The notes under the pieces: model-generated | What the model was told of the DNA's origin: nothing | What the model saw: only the letters and a program-made list of their open reading frames with translations | Databases searched by the model: none | Program-made: the position numbers and the translations under genes | Shown: positions 17,759 through 26,143 of the stretch, one piece after another | Layout of the letters: every line of letters starts with the position of its first letter | Position numbering within the stretch: position 1 is the stretch's first letter | Origin: Bog-473 sp963756025 | GTDB lineage: Bacteria; Actinomycetota; Acidimicrobiia; Acidimicrobiales; RAAP-2 | Length of the DNA: 64,000 nucleotides | Direction: 5' to 3' | Assembly: GCA_963756025.1 (NCBI GenBank) | Contig: CAVWMF010000007.1 | Coordinates: 124,001-188,000 of the forward strand

Positions 17759-18913
17759 TCAGGAGTCCTCAGGAAGCTCGGTGCCATCTTCAGGCGCCGG
17801 GGGCACATGGGGGAAGAGCTCCTGGAACGCGCCCTTGGTGATCCGCTCCCGTTGCGCGGGTGTCAGGTCGTCGACGAGTTCGTGGAGCGTCTTCTGCGTG
17901 TGCCCGAATGTGCCTTCGAGGTGCGGGTAGTCACTGCCCCAGCAGACGTTCTGGTAGCCCATGGCGGCCAGCGCCTGTGGCGCCGAGCGATCATGCTGGA
18001 ACGATGCGTAGACGTTCTCGAAGAGGTACTCACTGGGGAGACGCTTGAACTTCGGCCATACCTGGTTGACGTGCTGGCGGTAGGCCTCGTCAAGGCGGTC
18101 GGCCATGAAGGGCACCCATGTGGCACCCCCTTCGGAGACAACGCACTTGAGCGTGGGGTGCCGGTCGAAGACGCCGCTCGCCACCAACTTCGCCGCCGCG
18201 AGCTGCATGTGGTAGCTGGCCTCGTAGTAATTCATCAGGTGGCCGCCGGGACCCCCGTGGTACGTGCCGTTGAACGTGTCGGCCTCGTGAGGGTCGCTAC
18301 CGGCGTGGAATCCGACGTGCATGCCGGCCTCGGCCATCACGGCCCAGAGCGGGTGCCAGTCGTCCCGGTGCCAGTTCGGTCCGCTGATGGTCGGCGAGGT
18401 GGGGAGCATGGCGATCTTGAAGCCCATGTCTGCAGTGCGTTCCACCTCCGCCACCGCCGTCTCCACGCTCAGCGTCGGGATCATCGCCGTACAGACGTAG
18501 CGGTCCGAGAACCGCTGGTACTCGATGGCCCAGTCATTGATCACCTGACAACCTGCGAGCATGAGCTGCGGGTCGCGCATCGAGTGCATCCACATGCCGA
18601 CCGACGTGTAGACGAGCTCACCCCAGACACCCTCCTGGTTGAGGTCCTTGAGCCGCAGCCGCTTGTCGTTCTGCCCCGGCGCACGCTCCACGACGTTCAA
18701 ACCGGTCTCCGGATCCACCATCGGCCGTTTCGCGAAGGGAACCTTTCGCCGGAACTCCTGGCCGTCGACGTAGATCGTCTCGAACTGCCCGTCCTCGTCG
18801 CGCACCGCCCGCGGCATCCGGTCGGCCAGGTCGGCCGGCAGGTTCTCCTGAAACAACTCGAATGGCTCCATCAGGTGGGAGTCTCCCGAATTGGCCCAGA
18901 TCTTCTTCTCCAC
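17759..18913 (-). CDS. Amidohydrolase 2 family metal-dependent hydrolase
   Basis: This TIM-barrel hydrolase of about 384 residues (COG2159-type) has an N-terminal metal motif GDSHLMEP, HAGSDPHE mid-protein and the C-terminal GSDYPHLEG motif with the metal-bound Asp. Family members hydrolyse or decarboxylate cyclic and aromatic carboxylates (for example ACMSD, 2-pyrone-4,6-dicarboxylate hydrolase). The GTG at 18913 is chosen because AAGGAG lies 5 nt upstream; a GTG two codons earlier (18919) overlaps the DUF35 stop as GTGA. Tight coupling to the DUF35 and thiolase genes suggests it acts in the same catabolic sequence, perhaps opening a ring in a CoA-linked or free acid intermediate. Confidence 0.88.
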   Translation of the reverse strand: MEKKIWANSGDSHLMEPFELFQENLPADLADRMPRAVRDEDGQFETIYVDGQEFRRKVPFAKRPMVDPETGLNVVERAPGQNDKRLRLKDLNQEGVWGELVYTSVGMWMHSMRDPQLMLAGCQVINDWAIEYQRFSDRYVCTAMIPTLSVETAVAEVERTADMGFKIAMLPTSPTISGPNWHRDDWHPLWAVMAEAGMHVGFHAGSDPHEADTFNGTYHGGPGGHLMNYYEASYHMQLAAAKLVASGVFDRHPTLKCVVSEGGATWVPFMADRLDEAYRQHVNQVWPKFKRLPSEYLFENVYASFQHDRSAPQALAAMGYQNVCWGSDYPHLEGTFGHTQKTLHELVDDLTPAQRERITKGAFQELFPHVPPAPEDGTELPEDS

Positions 18914-18915
18914 AG

Positions 18916-19392
18916 TCACTCCTTCTCACCGTCTTTGATCGGACGGAATCGCGGTGTTGACATTTCCTCATTCACGTGCTCGAAGACGATGCGAACACGT
19001 GAGCCGATGCTGATCTCCTCGGGCTCGCACTCGATGATGTTCACGAGCATCCGGGCCCCTTCACCCTGGGTTCCGTCGAGCTCGACAATGCCCGACACAT
19101 AGGGAACCACAGCCGCAAGGTCAGGGTGCAGGGGGTGGCGCACGATGGTGTAGCTGTACACCGTCCCCAGCCCCGAGAGCTCCACCCACTCGGCCTCAAA
19201 GCTCTGACAGACATAACAGATCGGGTACGGCGGAAGACGGAATGTGCCGCAGTTGGTGCAGCGGGGCATGACCAGGCGGTCTTCGCGCGCCGCATCCCAG
19301 AAGGGCTGCGTCGTCGGGTCGGCGAAGGTTCGCTTCTGCATGGTCGGGAAGACCCCCTTGCGGAGCTCACCGAAGGAACTGGTTATCGTCAT
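18916..19392 (-). CDS. DUF35 Zn-ribbon/OB-fold protein, partner of the adjacent thiolase-like protein
   Basis: This 158-residue protein has a rubredoxin-like zinc knuckle (CTNC ... CYVC) followed by an OB-fold. DUF35 proteins pair with lipid-transfer-protein/thiolase-fold partners; in steroid degradation the Ltp2-ChsH2 (DUF35) complex performs retro-aldol side-chain cleavage, and in other pathways DUF35 scaffolds HMG-CoA synthase and thiolase. The gene starts 8 bp after the thiolase stop with GGAGG overlapping that stop. An internal ATG (19341) is an alternative start giving the common shorter form. A 4-bp overlap joins it to the amidohydrolase. Confidence 0.9.
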   Translation of the reverse strand: MTITSSFGELRKGVFPTMQKRTFADPTTQPFWDAAREDRLVMPRCTNCGTFRLPPYPICYVCQSFEAEWVELSGLGTVYSYTIVRHPLHPDLAAVVPYVSGIVELDGTQGEGARMLVNIIECEPEEISIGSRVRIVFEHVNEEMSTPRFRPIKDGEKE

Positions 19393-19400
19393 TTGTCTGC

Positions 19401-20612
19401 TTACCTCCGTAGGAGTGTGCCGCCCATGGGCAGCAGTGAGGTTCCGCCGGTGACCAGAGCGATCTCAGCTCCGTCGACTTGATTTATTGCCGTGCCGCGC
19501 AGCTGCTCGACCGCCTCCATGATGTGGCTCATGCCGAGGAGATACGCCTCCGACAAGTTGCCCCCGTGTGTGTTCACCGGGATGGAGCCGGTCTTCCAAC
19601 GGATGTTGCCGTCAGCGACGAATGGGCCACCTTCGCCCTTTGCGCAGAAGCCGTAGTCCTCGAGCTGCATGAGAACCATCGGCACGAAGTTGTCGTAGAT
19701 CAACGCGACGTCGACATCCTCCGGGCCGACGCCCGCCATCTCGTACATCCGGCGCGCCGGGTATCTCGACCCTGACGACACGAGGTCGTCCTCTGCCATC
19801 TGGAGCCACTTCCAATTGAGAGGTCCGGTCCGCCCGGGGCCACCGTGCGCCGAGCCCATGACATAGACCGGTGGGTGGCGCAGGTCCTTGGCTCGCTCGG
19901 CCGACACCGTGATCGCCGCCACGCAGCCGTCAGTCTCGAGCGTGAAGTCGAAGAGGCACAGAGGATCGGCGATCATCCGTGCGTTGAAGTAGTCGTCCAT
20001 TGTCAACGGGGTCTTCTTGATCGCCTTCGGACGCCTTGTGGCGTTGTCACGCGTCGAAATCGCAATTTCGGCGAAATGCTCGCGGGTGGTGCCGTACTTG
20101 TGCATGTGCCGCTTCGCGATCAGCGCCGCCGCGTGGCCGGGGCCCAACAACCCGTCATTGGCGGTGAAACCCATGTACGGAGAAGCGATGCCAAGGCCGG
20201 CGGTGCCATACGTCAGCTGGGGTCCGTTCTCCGTCGCGACGGCACTCCCGCCAAGTCGACGATGTGCTTGCTGCACGGGGTAGGCCGTCACGACGCACGT
20301 TGCCATGCCGGCGTGGATAGCGGATGCAGCCAGGCCGATCGATGCGCCCGAGGCCCCGCCACCGCCCGTCGTGGTCGCGGTGTAGCGAACCTCGGGGACA
20401 CCCAGTGCTGCGGCGACTTCCGCCGGCTCGAACGAACTCGCATACAGCGCGAAGCCGTCAACATCCTTCACGGTGAGTCCAGCGTCGTCGAGAGCGGTCA
20501 GGATTGATTTGCAGACGAGACTCAGCTCCGACTCCTGCGGATACGACTGCCCGCGCTTGTAATACTGGGTCCCGCCCACACCGACAACGGCGGCCTGATC
20601 CTTCATGGTCAT
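19401..20612 (-). CDS. Thiolase-fold lipid-transfer protein lacking the nucleophilic Cys (Ltp/SCP2-type)
   Basis: This 403-residue thiolase superfamily protein (AAVVGVGGTQYYKRG start, DVDVALIYDNFVPMVL, VNTHGGNLSEAYLLG) lacks the usual catalytic residues. The nucleophile position (NGCASG in thiolases) reads GGGGASGA at about 83-90, and the C-terminal GHPxGASG is replaced by NLSEAYLLG. This is typical of Ltp-type proteins that act with a DUF35 partner as aldolases or as non-thiolytic enzymes rather than as true thiolases. The cognate DUF35 gene follows 8 bp later. The start has GGGGGAGGA 7 nt upstream. Probable role: C-C cleavage of a beta-hydroxyacyl-CoA intermediate; inferred from the Ltp2/ChsH2 precedent. 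Confidence 0.88.
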   Translation of the reverse strand: MTMKDQAAVVGVGGTQYYKRGQSYPQESELSLVCKSILTALDDAGLTVKDVDGFALYASSFEPAEVAAALGVPEVRYTATTTGGGGASGASIGLAASAIHAGMATCVVTAYPVQQAHRRLGGSAVATENGPQLTYGTAGLGIASPYMGFTANDGLLGPGHAAALIAKRHMHKYGTTREHFAEIAISTRDNATRRPKAIKKTPLTMDDYFNARMIADPLCLFDFTLETDGCVAAITVSAERAKDLRHPPVYVMGSAHGGPGRTGPLNWKWLQMAEDDLVSSGSRYPARRMYEMAGVGPEDVDVALIYDNFVPMVLMQLEDYGFCAKGEGGPFVADGNIRWKTGSIPVNTHGGNLSEAYLLGMSHIMEAVEQLRGTAINQVDGAEIALVTGGTSLLPMGGTLLRR

Positions 20613-20682
20613 CGCAAGGTCCTCCCCCTCGTGTTACATCCTGTCGTCATCGGGCGTCGTCCTTCCTGTTCCTCGTCGGCGG

Positions 20683-23112
20683 TCATCCCACGACATCCTT
20701 CGCCCGCAGGTCGGCGATCTCGTCCCTGCTGTAACCGAGCTCCTCGAGCACCGCATCGGTTGCGTTCCCACAGAGAACTCCTGCCTTGGCCTGCACGGTC
20801 GAGCGCGAAAACCGTACGATAGGCGCCAATCGCGGGTGCTCGTCGAATATCGGATGCGTCACGTCGGCGAGGTAACCGCTGGCCCGTCCATAGTCGTCGC
20901 TCATCAAGAGTCCCTCGACGGGACCGGTGGTGACCGCCACGCATGCGACATCGGCTGCCGTCAAGTCCCGTTGCCATTCGTCTTTGCCCCGCCTGATGAA
21001 GACGCCGGCCAGAAGCTCGCACAGGCCGTCGTCGTTGGCCCGGCGGTCGGTCTCGGTGGCGAACCGGGGGTCGGCTCGGAGATCCACATATGGTGCGAGC
21101 GCCTCGGCGAGCTCATCCCACTCCCTCGGCTGCGGGGCCGCCAGGAACACCCACCCGTCGGCCGCGTCATAGATCCGGTACCGTGCTGCCGGCCCGCGCA
21201 TCTCCGGACCTGCAGACAAACCACCAGCGGCGCCCGGGACATCGATGACATGGTCCGCCATGGCGTGAGCGGTCGAGAGCAGCATCGACGCCACCACCTG
21301 TTGGCCGCCGGCGCCGCGCCGGCGTGCCAGGAGTCCCAGGAGCGCCGCCGTCGCCACACCGAGCGCCCCGATGCCGTCGGCCGACGCATACTTCGTGGCG
21401 CTGGCCGAACGCAGGAGCATGCTGCGGGCCACGACCTCGTCGAAGCTGATCGAGGGATCCTGGGGGCCGGGCCCACCGAGATGAGCCGCCGCAATTCCTC
21501 CGGCCGCGCCGAAGCTCGGCGCGAAGGAGGCCCGATCACCGTATGGCCCCCCGATGCCGTACCCCGACCCGTTCACGTAGACGATATCGGGATTGATCTT
21601 CTGCAATGTCTCGAAGTCGAATCCACCACGCTCGGCCGCACCGGCCCGGAAGCCGTTCACCACCACGTCCGCCTGCGCCGCCAGCTTGTGCAGGATGTCA
21701 CGGCCTTCCGGCGTTCGGATGTCGACCGCCACGCTTTCCTTGCCCTGCATGACCTTGCCGCCACCGATCTCAGGGAACTGTGGTACCTGGCGACGGATCG
21801 AGTCCCCTTCCAGCTGCTCGACCTTGATGACGCGCGCCCCGAGATCGGCCAGCATGGTCGGTCCGTAGGGCGCCGCATACTGCACGGCAAGCTCGAGGAC
21901 GGTCACGCCCTCCAAAGGCGCCCGGACTCGTGCGGACCCGTCCATGATCGGCCGGGGGTCCCAATCCTCTTGGTCGGCGTCGCCCATTCTCGGGGCCGGT
22001 CCCCGTACGGCCCCCGGGGTTGCCGTCATGCTGAACTGTGGGCCGGGCTGGCGCACGCTACCGGACCCGGGAACGGCGAGCTCAATGATGGAGCGGTCGT
22101 GCACGAGTTGCGGATGGTCGAGCGCCTCGGGCCCATCCCGATACAGTTCGGCCGTCACGTCGTGGTCGGCTTCGAAGACCGCCTGCCACTCGGCGAGGGT
22201 CCGGTCCCGCACCCCCTCGAGCATCCGCTGCATCAACTCCTCGCGCTGCGCCTCATCCTCGAGGATGGGGATTCCCTCCCACTTCGGGTCGGTCAGCATC
22301 CAGCCCAAGTCGAGTGTCCGCATGAACGACTCGAAGAGATGCGGTCGATTTTGCGCGAACTGCAACCAGCGCCCGTCCTTGGTCTGGCCCACCAAGAGCC
22401 GATAGACAAAATGGTGCGACGTGGCCGGCGCCGTGACGAATGCCTCAGGCCATCTTGTGGCGACCAGGTACGTGTACCACGACGACGACGCTCCCTCATG
22501 GATCGTCACCGCCTGGGCCAGATTCGTCTCGACCCACTGCCCTCGGCCACTCTGGTCGCGCTCGAGCAACGCTGAGAGGATCCCCTGGAGCGCCCCGTGC
22601 GTGGCCGCGAACGTGCACCACGGAGTGGTGACGAAGGGGGGTCGCCCGCCAGGGCTCATGCCACTGAACGACCCGTAGACACCGAGAACGGAGGCCACCA
22701 CGGCCTCGTATCCTTTGAGGTGCGCCCAGGGCCCCCGCCGGCCGAAACCAGTGACGGACGTGTACACGAGCCCGGGGTTGACCGCCTCCAACGCTTCGTA
22801 ACCCAGGCCCAGCCGATCTGCGACACCGGGACGGAACGTCTCGATCAGCACATCGGCGCCGGCAGCGAGGGAGCGGACGCGCGCAATGCCCTCAGGTGTA
22901 CCGAGGTCCGCCACGACGCTCCGCTTGCCCCGCCCGAAGAGGGGAAACGCCCGCTGCTGACGTAGCCGGCTTCCGCCCGGAGGTTCGACCCAGATGACAT
23001 CGGCGCCGTAGTCGGCCAGGGTCTGGCTGACTTGAGCTCCGACGCGGTCAGGCGAGAGATCGACGACGCGCACGCCATCGAGCGGCCCGCTCGCTTGTTC
23101 TGACACTGCCAC
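20683..23112 (-). CDS. Didomain class III (CaiB/BaiF) CoA-transferase
   Basis: This protein of about 809 residues has two CaiB/BaiF domains in tandem. Domain 1 begins PLDGVRVVDLS and contains GVADRLGLG and TGFGRRGPW; domain 2 begins PLEGVTVLELAVQYAAPYG. Class III CoA-transferases move CoA from a donor thioester to an acid through an Asp anhydride/thioester. Here the aligned position is Glu (E136, GYEAVV) in domain 1 and Ala (SFAPSF) in domain 2, so classical chemistry is doubtful. The GTG at 23112 has GGAGGAGGGG 8 nt upstream; a further 50 in-frame upstream codons look non-homologous. It is divergent from livF and is the first gene of the block ending at 16755, 70 bp before the thiolase-like gene. 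Confidence 0.88.
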   Translation of the reverse strand: MAVSEQASGPLDGVRVVDLSPDRVGAQVSQTLADYGADVIWVEPPGGSRLRQQRAFPLFGRGKRSVVADLGTPEGIARVRSLAAGADVLIETFRPGVADRLGLGYEALEAVNPGLVYTSVTGFGRRGPWAHLKGYEAVVASVLGVYGSFSGMSPGGRPPFVTTPWCTFAATHGALQGILSALLERDQSGRGQWVETNLAQAVTIHEGASSSWYTYLVATRWPEAFVTAPATSHHFVYRLLVGQTKDGRWLQFAQNRPHLFESFMRTLDLGWMLTDPKWEGIPILEDEAQREELMQRMLEGVRDRTLAEWQAVFEADHDVTAELYRDGPEALDHPQLVHDRSIIELAVPGSGSVRQPGPQFSMTATPGAVRGPAPRMGDADQEDWDPRPIMDGSARVRAPLEGVTVLELAVQYAAPYGPTMLADLGARVIKVEQLEGDSIRRQVPQFPEIGGGKVMQGKESVAVDIRTPEGRDILHKLAAQADVVVNGFRAGAAERGGFDFETLQKINPDIVYVNGSGYGIGGPYGDRASFAPSFGAAGGIAAAHLGGPGPQDPSISFDEVVARSMLLRSASATKYASADGIGALGVATAALLGLLARRRGAGGQQVVASMLLSTAHAMADHVIDVPGAAGGLSAGPEMRGPAARYRIYDAADGWVFLAAPQPREWDELAEALAPYVDLRADPRFATETDRRANDDGLCELLAGVFIRRGKDEWQRDLTAADVACVAVTTGPVEGLLMSDDYGRASGYLADVTHPIFDEHPRLAPIVRFSRSTVQAKAGVLCGNATDAVLEELGYSRDEIADLRAKDVVG

Positions 23113-23159
23113 CGATGGGCCCCTCCTCCGCTTTGCGACCCGAGCGTACCGACCGCCCC

Positions 23160-23174
23160 GACTATTTGCAAGTC
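23160..23174. promoter_or_regulatory. Operator-like inverted repeat between the CoA-transferase and livF
   Basis: GACTATTTGCAAGTC is a GACT...AGTC dyad. Its GCAAGT half is shared with the 15-bp motif found elsewhere, but the other half deviates. It lies 48 bp before the CoA-transferase GTG and 98 bp before the livF GTG. Confidence 0.3.
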
Positions 23175-23272
23175 GGATTTCAAATGCCGGACGAAAATCC
23201 CCGGCAGCTCTACCTGAACGGCCGCCCCGGCCTTCAAGCATTGGAACCCAGGTTTGTGACAAGGTATGTGGC

Positions 23273-24010
23273 GTGTCGCAGGAGTTTCTGCTCAGAGCCG
23301 TTTCCCTGGACGTGCGCTATGGGGCGTCCCGAGCCCTCTTCGACGTGTCCCTGGACATCCCGGCGGGCGAGGTCGTGGCCCTCCTCGGTCCGAATGGGGC
23401 GGGCAAGAGCACATTCGCACGTGCGCTGTCCGGGCTCGTCCCGCTTACCTCGGGCTCGGTCCAGTTCGACGGGCAAGACATCTCCAAAATGCCGGCCCAC
23501 CGGCGTCAAACCTCCGGGCTGACGTATATTCCCGAGGGGCGAGGGATCTTTCCCGGACTGTCGGTGCTGGACAACCTCAAGATGGCCGCCCGGCGGGCCG
23601 GCACCCGGGCCGAGCGAGAAGCCGCTGTCGAACGAGCCATCGATCTCTTCCCGATCCTCGGGAAGAGATCTCGCCAACGAGCGGGCAGCCTGTCCGGAGG
23701 CGAGCAGCAGATGCTCTCGCTGGGTCGGGCGCTCGCGGTCGAGCCCAAGCTGCTCATCGCAGACGAGATGTCGCTCGGACTGGCGCCGATCGTCGTCGAC
23801 TCGGTCTTCCAGAGCTTGGAACAGGTACGGGATTCCGGCATTTCCGTCCTGCTGATCGAGCAGTTCGTCCACCGGGCCCTTGGAATCGCAAACCACTGTG
23901 TGATCCTGGCCCGGGGTCGCGTTGGTTGGTCCGGTCCGGCGGCCGAAGCGGGATCCGAGGTACTTGATCGTTACCTCGGGGATGCGACCACCGCAACGGC
24001 AAACGGCTGA
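23273..24010 (+). CDS. livF: LivF-type ABC transporter ATP-binding protein (orphan)
   Basis: This 245-residue ABC ATPase has Walker A GPNGAGKST, the LivF-type YIPEGRGIFP segment, signature LSGGEQQMLSLGRAL, Walker B LLIADEMSLGL and a switch region with IEQFVHRAL. The EGRGIF motif and length identify LivF rather than LivG. There are no permease or LivG genes beside it. It could supply the missing LivF to the LivG/LivHM set at 59.6-62.6 kb, which lacks one. It starts with GTG at 23273, after a short AAGG. It is followed by the TetR gene at 24151. Confidence 0.9.
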   Translation: MSQEFLLRAVSLDVRYGASRALFDVSLDIPAGEVVALLGPNGAGKSTFARALSGLVPLTSGSVQFDGQDISKMPAHRRQTSGLTYIPEGRGIFPGLSVLDNLKMAARRAGTRAEREAAVERAIDLFPILGKRSRQRAGSLSGGEQQMLSLGRALAVEPKLLIADEMSLGLAPIVVDSVFQSLEQVRDSGISVLLIEQFVHRALGIANHCVILARGRVGWSGPAAEAGSEVLDRYLGDATTATANG

Positions 24011-24093
24011 ACTTCGGCCACAGGCCCGTTTGACCGGTCGAGGCCGTTCGTGGCGCGCCGCCCGGTCCCCTACCCGCTGCGGGGTTTGCGGCT

Positions 24094-24108
24094 GATCATG
24101 CAGCAAGT
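24094..24108. promoter_or_regulatory. Weak copy of the 15-bp motif upstream of the TetR gene
   Basis: GATCATGCAGCAAGT keeps the outer GAT and the GCAAGT half-site of the consensus, 42 bp before the GTG at 24151. It may be chance; it is listed because it precedes a regulator that could control the set. Confidence 0.25.
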
Positions 24109-24150
24109 TGTGAATTGCCGTATCCCTTCGAATTATGTAACCTGACCAGG

Positions 24151-24798
24151 GTGTCAGCGCCGGCTAAACCCCGACGCACGCAGGTCGAACGTCGCCGGCT
24201 GTCCGAACGCGCCCTGCTCGTCGCTGCAGCGGAGATCATCGCCGAACGGGGGGTCAGTGGCGCCTCGCTCGCCAGTATCAGCGAGCGTGCCGGCACCAGC
24301 CGGGGCCTGCCGACCCACCACTTCGGTACCAAGGAAGCGCTCGTCTCCCAGGTTGCCAGCAGCGCCCAGGACAGGGTTGTCGCCGAGACGGTGGCTGCCG
24401 TGAAGAAGGCGCATCGTGACGTCGCCGACCTGTCCGCCCTCGAGCTGGTACGGACAACGGTTGACACATACCTCGAAATGTTCGAAGAGCCCACAGCCGA
24501 TGAACGGGCCCTGATCGTGATGTGGGGCGCGACATTCCCTTCCGAGTCCTCGCTCGAGGGGATGGCGGAGGCCGATCAGCGGGCCTTTGACGGCTGGACC
24601 GAGCTGATCGAGCGAGGACAGGAGGACGGATCGATCCGATCCGACGTCGATCCGGAAGTCACCGCCGTTGTCCTTCAGGGCTTGATCCGTGGCGTCGCGG
24701 CGATCCTGCTCACACAGCCCGATGGGGCACACGCTCTCCAGTCCCGTCGGACGGTCGACCAATGGCTGGCTGCTGCGCTCACCCCGCCCTTCGCCTGA
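24151..24798 (+). CDS. TetR-family transcriptional regulator
   Basis: This 215-residue protein has an N-terminal helix-turn-helix (about residues 15-60, ALLVAAAEIIAERG, ASLASISERAGTSRG, then HHFGTKEAL) and an all-helical ligand-binding domain with MFEEP and VLQGLIRGVAAI segments. The GTG at 24151 is preferred; a TTG twelve codons upstream is less likely because the upstream residues are not family-like. A weak copy of the 15-bp motif lies 42 bp upstream. It is convergent with the epoxide hydrolase gene. It is one of two TetR and two IclR regulators in the window and a plausible reader of a pathway intermediate. Confidence 0.87.
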   Translation: MSAPAKPRRTQVERRRLSERALLVAAAEIIAERGVSGASLASISERAGTSRGLPTHHFGTKEALVSQVASSAQDRVVAETVAAVKKAHRDVADLSALELVRTTVDTYLEMFEEPTADERALIVMWGATFPSESSLEGMAEADQRAFDGWTELIERGQEDGSIRSDVDPEVTAVVLQGLIRGVAAILLTQPDGAHALQSRRTVDQWLAAALTPPFA

Positions 24799-24822
24799 AG
24801 GCTCGCCGGCCCGGCCGATACT

Positions 24823-26010
24823 TCATCCCACGGCTCCCCGCAAGGGGCGGAAGGACGATCTGACCTCGTCGACGAAGATATCCGGCTGCTCGAATGCCGC
24901 GAAATGGCCGCCCTTTGCGGGTTCGTTCCACCAGTGGATGTTGGTGAAACGCGTCTCGGCCCAGCGTCGCGACGGGCGTCGGATCTCCCGCGGGAAGACC
25001 GAACAGCCGGTCGGGACGGTGATGGGGCCCATCTGCCTGGCCAGGGCAGCCGGGTCGGCCATTGCCGCCGGGCCTGCACTCTCCCAGTAGAGGCGGGCCG
25101 ATGAGGCCCCCGTGCCGGTAAACCAATAAACCGTTGCGTTGTCGAGCAGTTGGTCCCTCGTGAAGACGTTGTATGGATCCCCGTCACAATCGGTCCACGC
25201 CCAGAACTTCTCAACGACCCAGGCCAGCTGTCCCACTGGGGAATCGACCAACCCGTAGCCGAGCGTCTGGGGCCTCGTGGACTGTTGGTGTTGGTACCCG
25301 GTCCCCCATTTCGTGTGCCACTCGAAGTCTGCAATGTTCTGCCGCTCCTGGGCTGTGGCATCATCGGTCAACGGTCCGAGCATCACAGTCGGCATGTTGA
25401 CGTGAATGCCGACGACGCGGTCCTGATGGGTCTGACCGAGCAAGCTCGTCACCGCTGAACCCCAGTCACCACCCTGGGCGCCGTAGCGTTCATAGCCGAG
25501 CCGGGACATCAACGTGGCCCACGCGTCGGCGACCCACGGTACCCCTCGCCCTCGTTGTCTCGGCTTGTCGCTGAACCCGTAGCCGGGTAGCGACGGGCAC
25601 ACGACGGAAAAGGCATCGCTTGGATCGCCACCATGGGCGGCGGGGTCGGTGAGGGGCCCGATCACGTCGAGGAACTCGACGTACGTTCCCGGCCAGCCGT
25701 GGGTGATCACCAGGGGCAGCGCGTCGGGCTCGCGTGAGCGGGCGTGAACGAAATGGATGTCGAGGTCGTCAATGCGGGTTGTGAACTGGGGCCATTCGTT
25801 CATGCGGCGGGTCGCAGCATCGAAGTCGTAGTCGTCGAGCCAGTGGGCCGCCAGCTCCTGGACGAACTCGAGGGGAACCCCTTGCGACCAGTCGTTCACG
25901 GTCTCTTGTTCGGCCCAGCGCGTGCTGCGCAAGCGTCGGCGAAGATCGTCGATGGCGATCGGGTCGAATGCGACCTCGAAATCAGCAACATCATCCATGC
26001 CCGAGCTCAT
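24823..26010 (-). CDS. Epoxide hydrolase (alpha/beta hydrolase with N-terminal EHN domain)
   Basis: This protein of about 395 residues is of the microsomal/juvenile-hormone epoxide hydrolase type. The N-terminal lid region (FEVAFDPIAIDDLRRRLRSTRW, written here as separate recognisable parts FDPIAIDDL and RLRSTRW) precedes the alpha/beta-hydrolase core. That core has the oxyanion motif HGWPGT at 104-109, the nucleophile D182 in GGDWGS, and a C-terminal His in GGHFAAFE. It converts an epoxide to a vicinal diol. The ATG at 26010 follows GGGGG with short spacing; an ATG four codons later also fits. It is divergent from the CoA-transferase at 26144. It could process epoxides formed by the P450s or the LimB-like monooxygenase. 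Confidence 0.92.
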   Translation of the reverse strand: MSSGMDDVADFEVAFDPIAIDDLRRRLRSTRWAEQETVNDWSQGVPLEFVQELAAHWLDDYDFDAATRRMNEWPQFTTRIDDLDIHFVHARSREPDALPLVITHGWPGTYVEFLDVIGPLTDPAAHGGDPSDAFSVVCPSLPGYGFSDKPRQRGRGVPWVADAWATLMSRLGYERYGAQGGDWGSAVTSLLGQTHQDRVVGIHVNMPTVMLGPLTDDATAQERQNIADFEWHTKWGTGYQHQQSTRPQTLGYGLVDSPVGQLAWVVEKFWAWTDCDGDPYNVFTRDQLLDNATVYWFTGTGASSARLYWESAGPAAMADPAALARQMGPITVPTGCSVFPREIRRPSRRWAETRFTNIHWWNEPAKGGHFAAFEQPDIFVDEVRSSFRPLRGAVG

Positions 26011-26143
26011 GTGACCCCCAAGTCCAAGGTGTGTTCTCGAAAGCATGTTGCCACGAATCACGCTCGACACCCATGTCGGAGGGTCCCCGTCGTTCATGGC
26101 CCCGGCGAGGGGTTGCCTGGTATGCGATCATCTCAATGGAGAA

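Noticed and set aside
17807..22575. Long plus-strand open frames opposite the amidohydrolase, thiolase and CoA-transferase genes
   Set aside because: They are antisense shadows, His/Arg/Pro-rich, without recognisable domains or ribosome sites.
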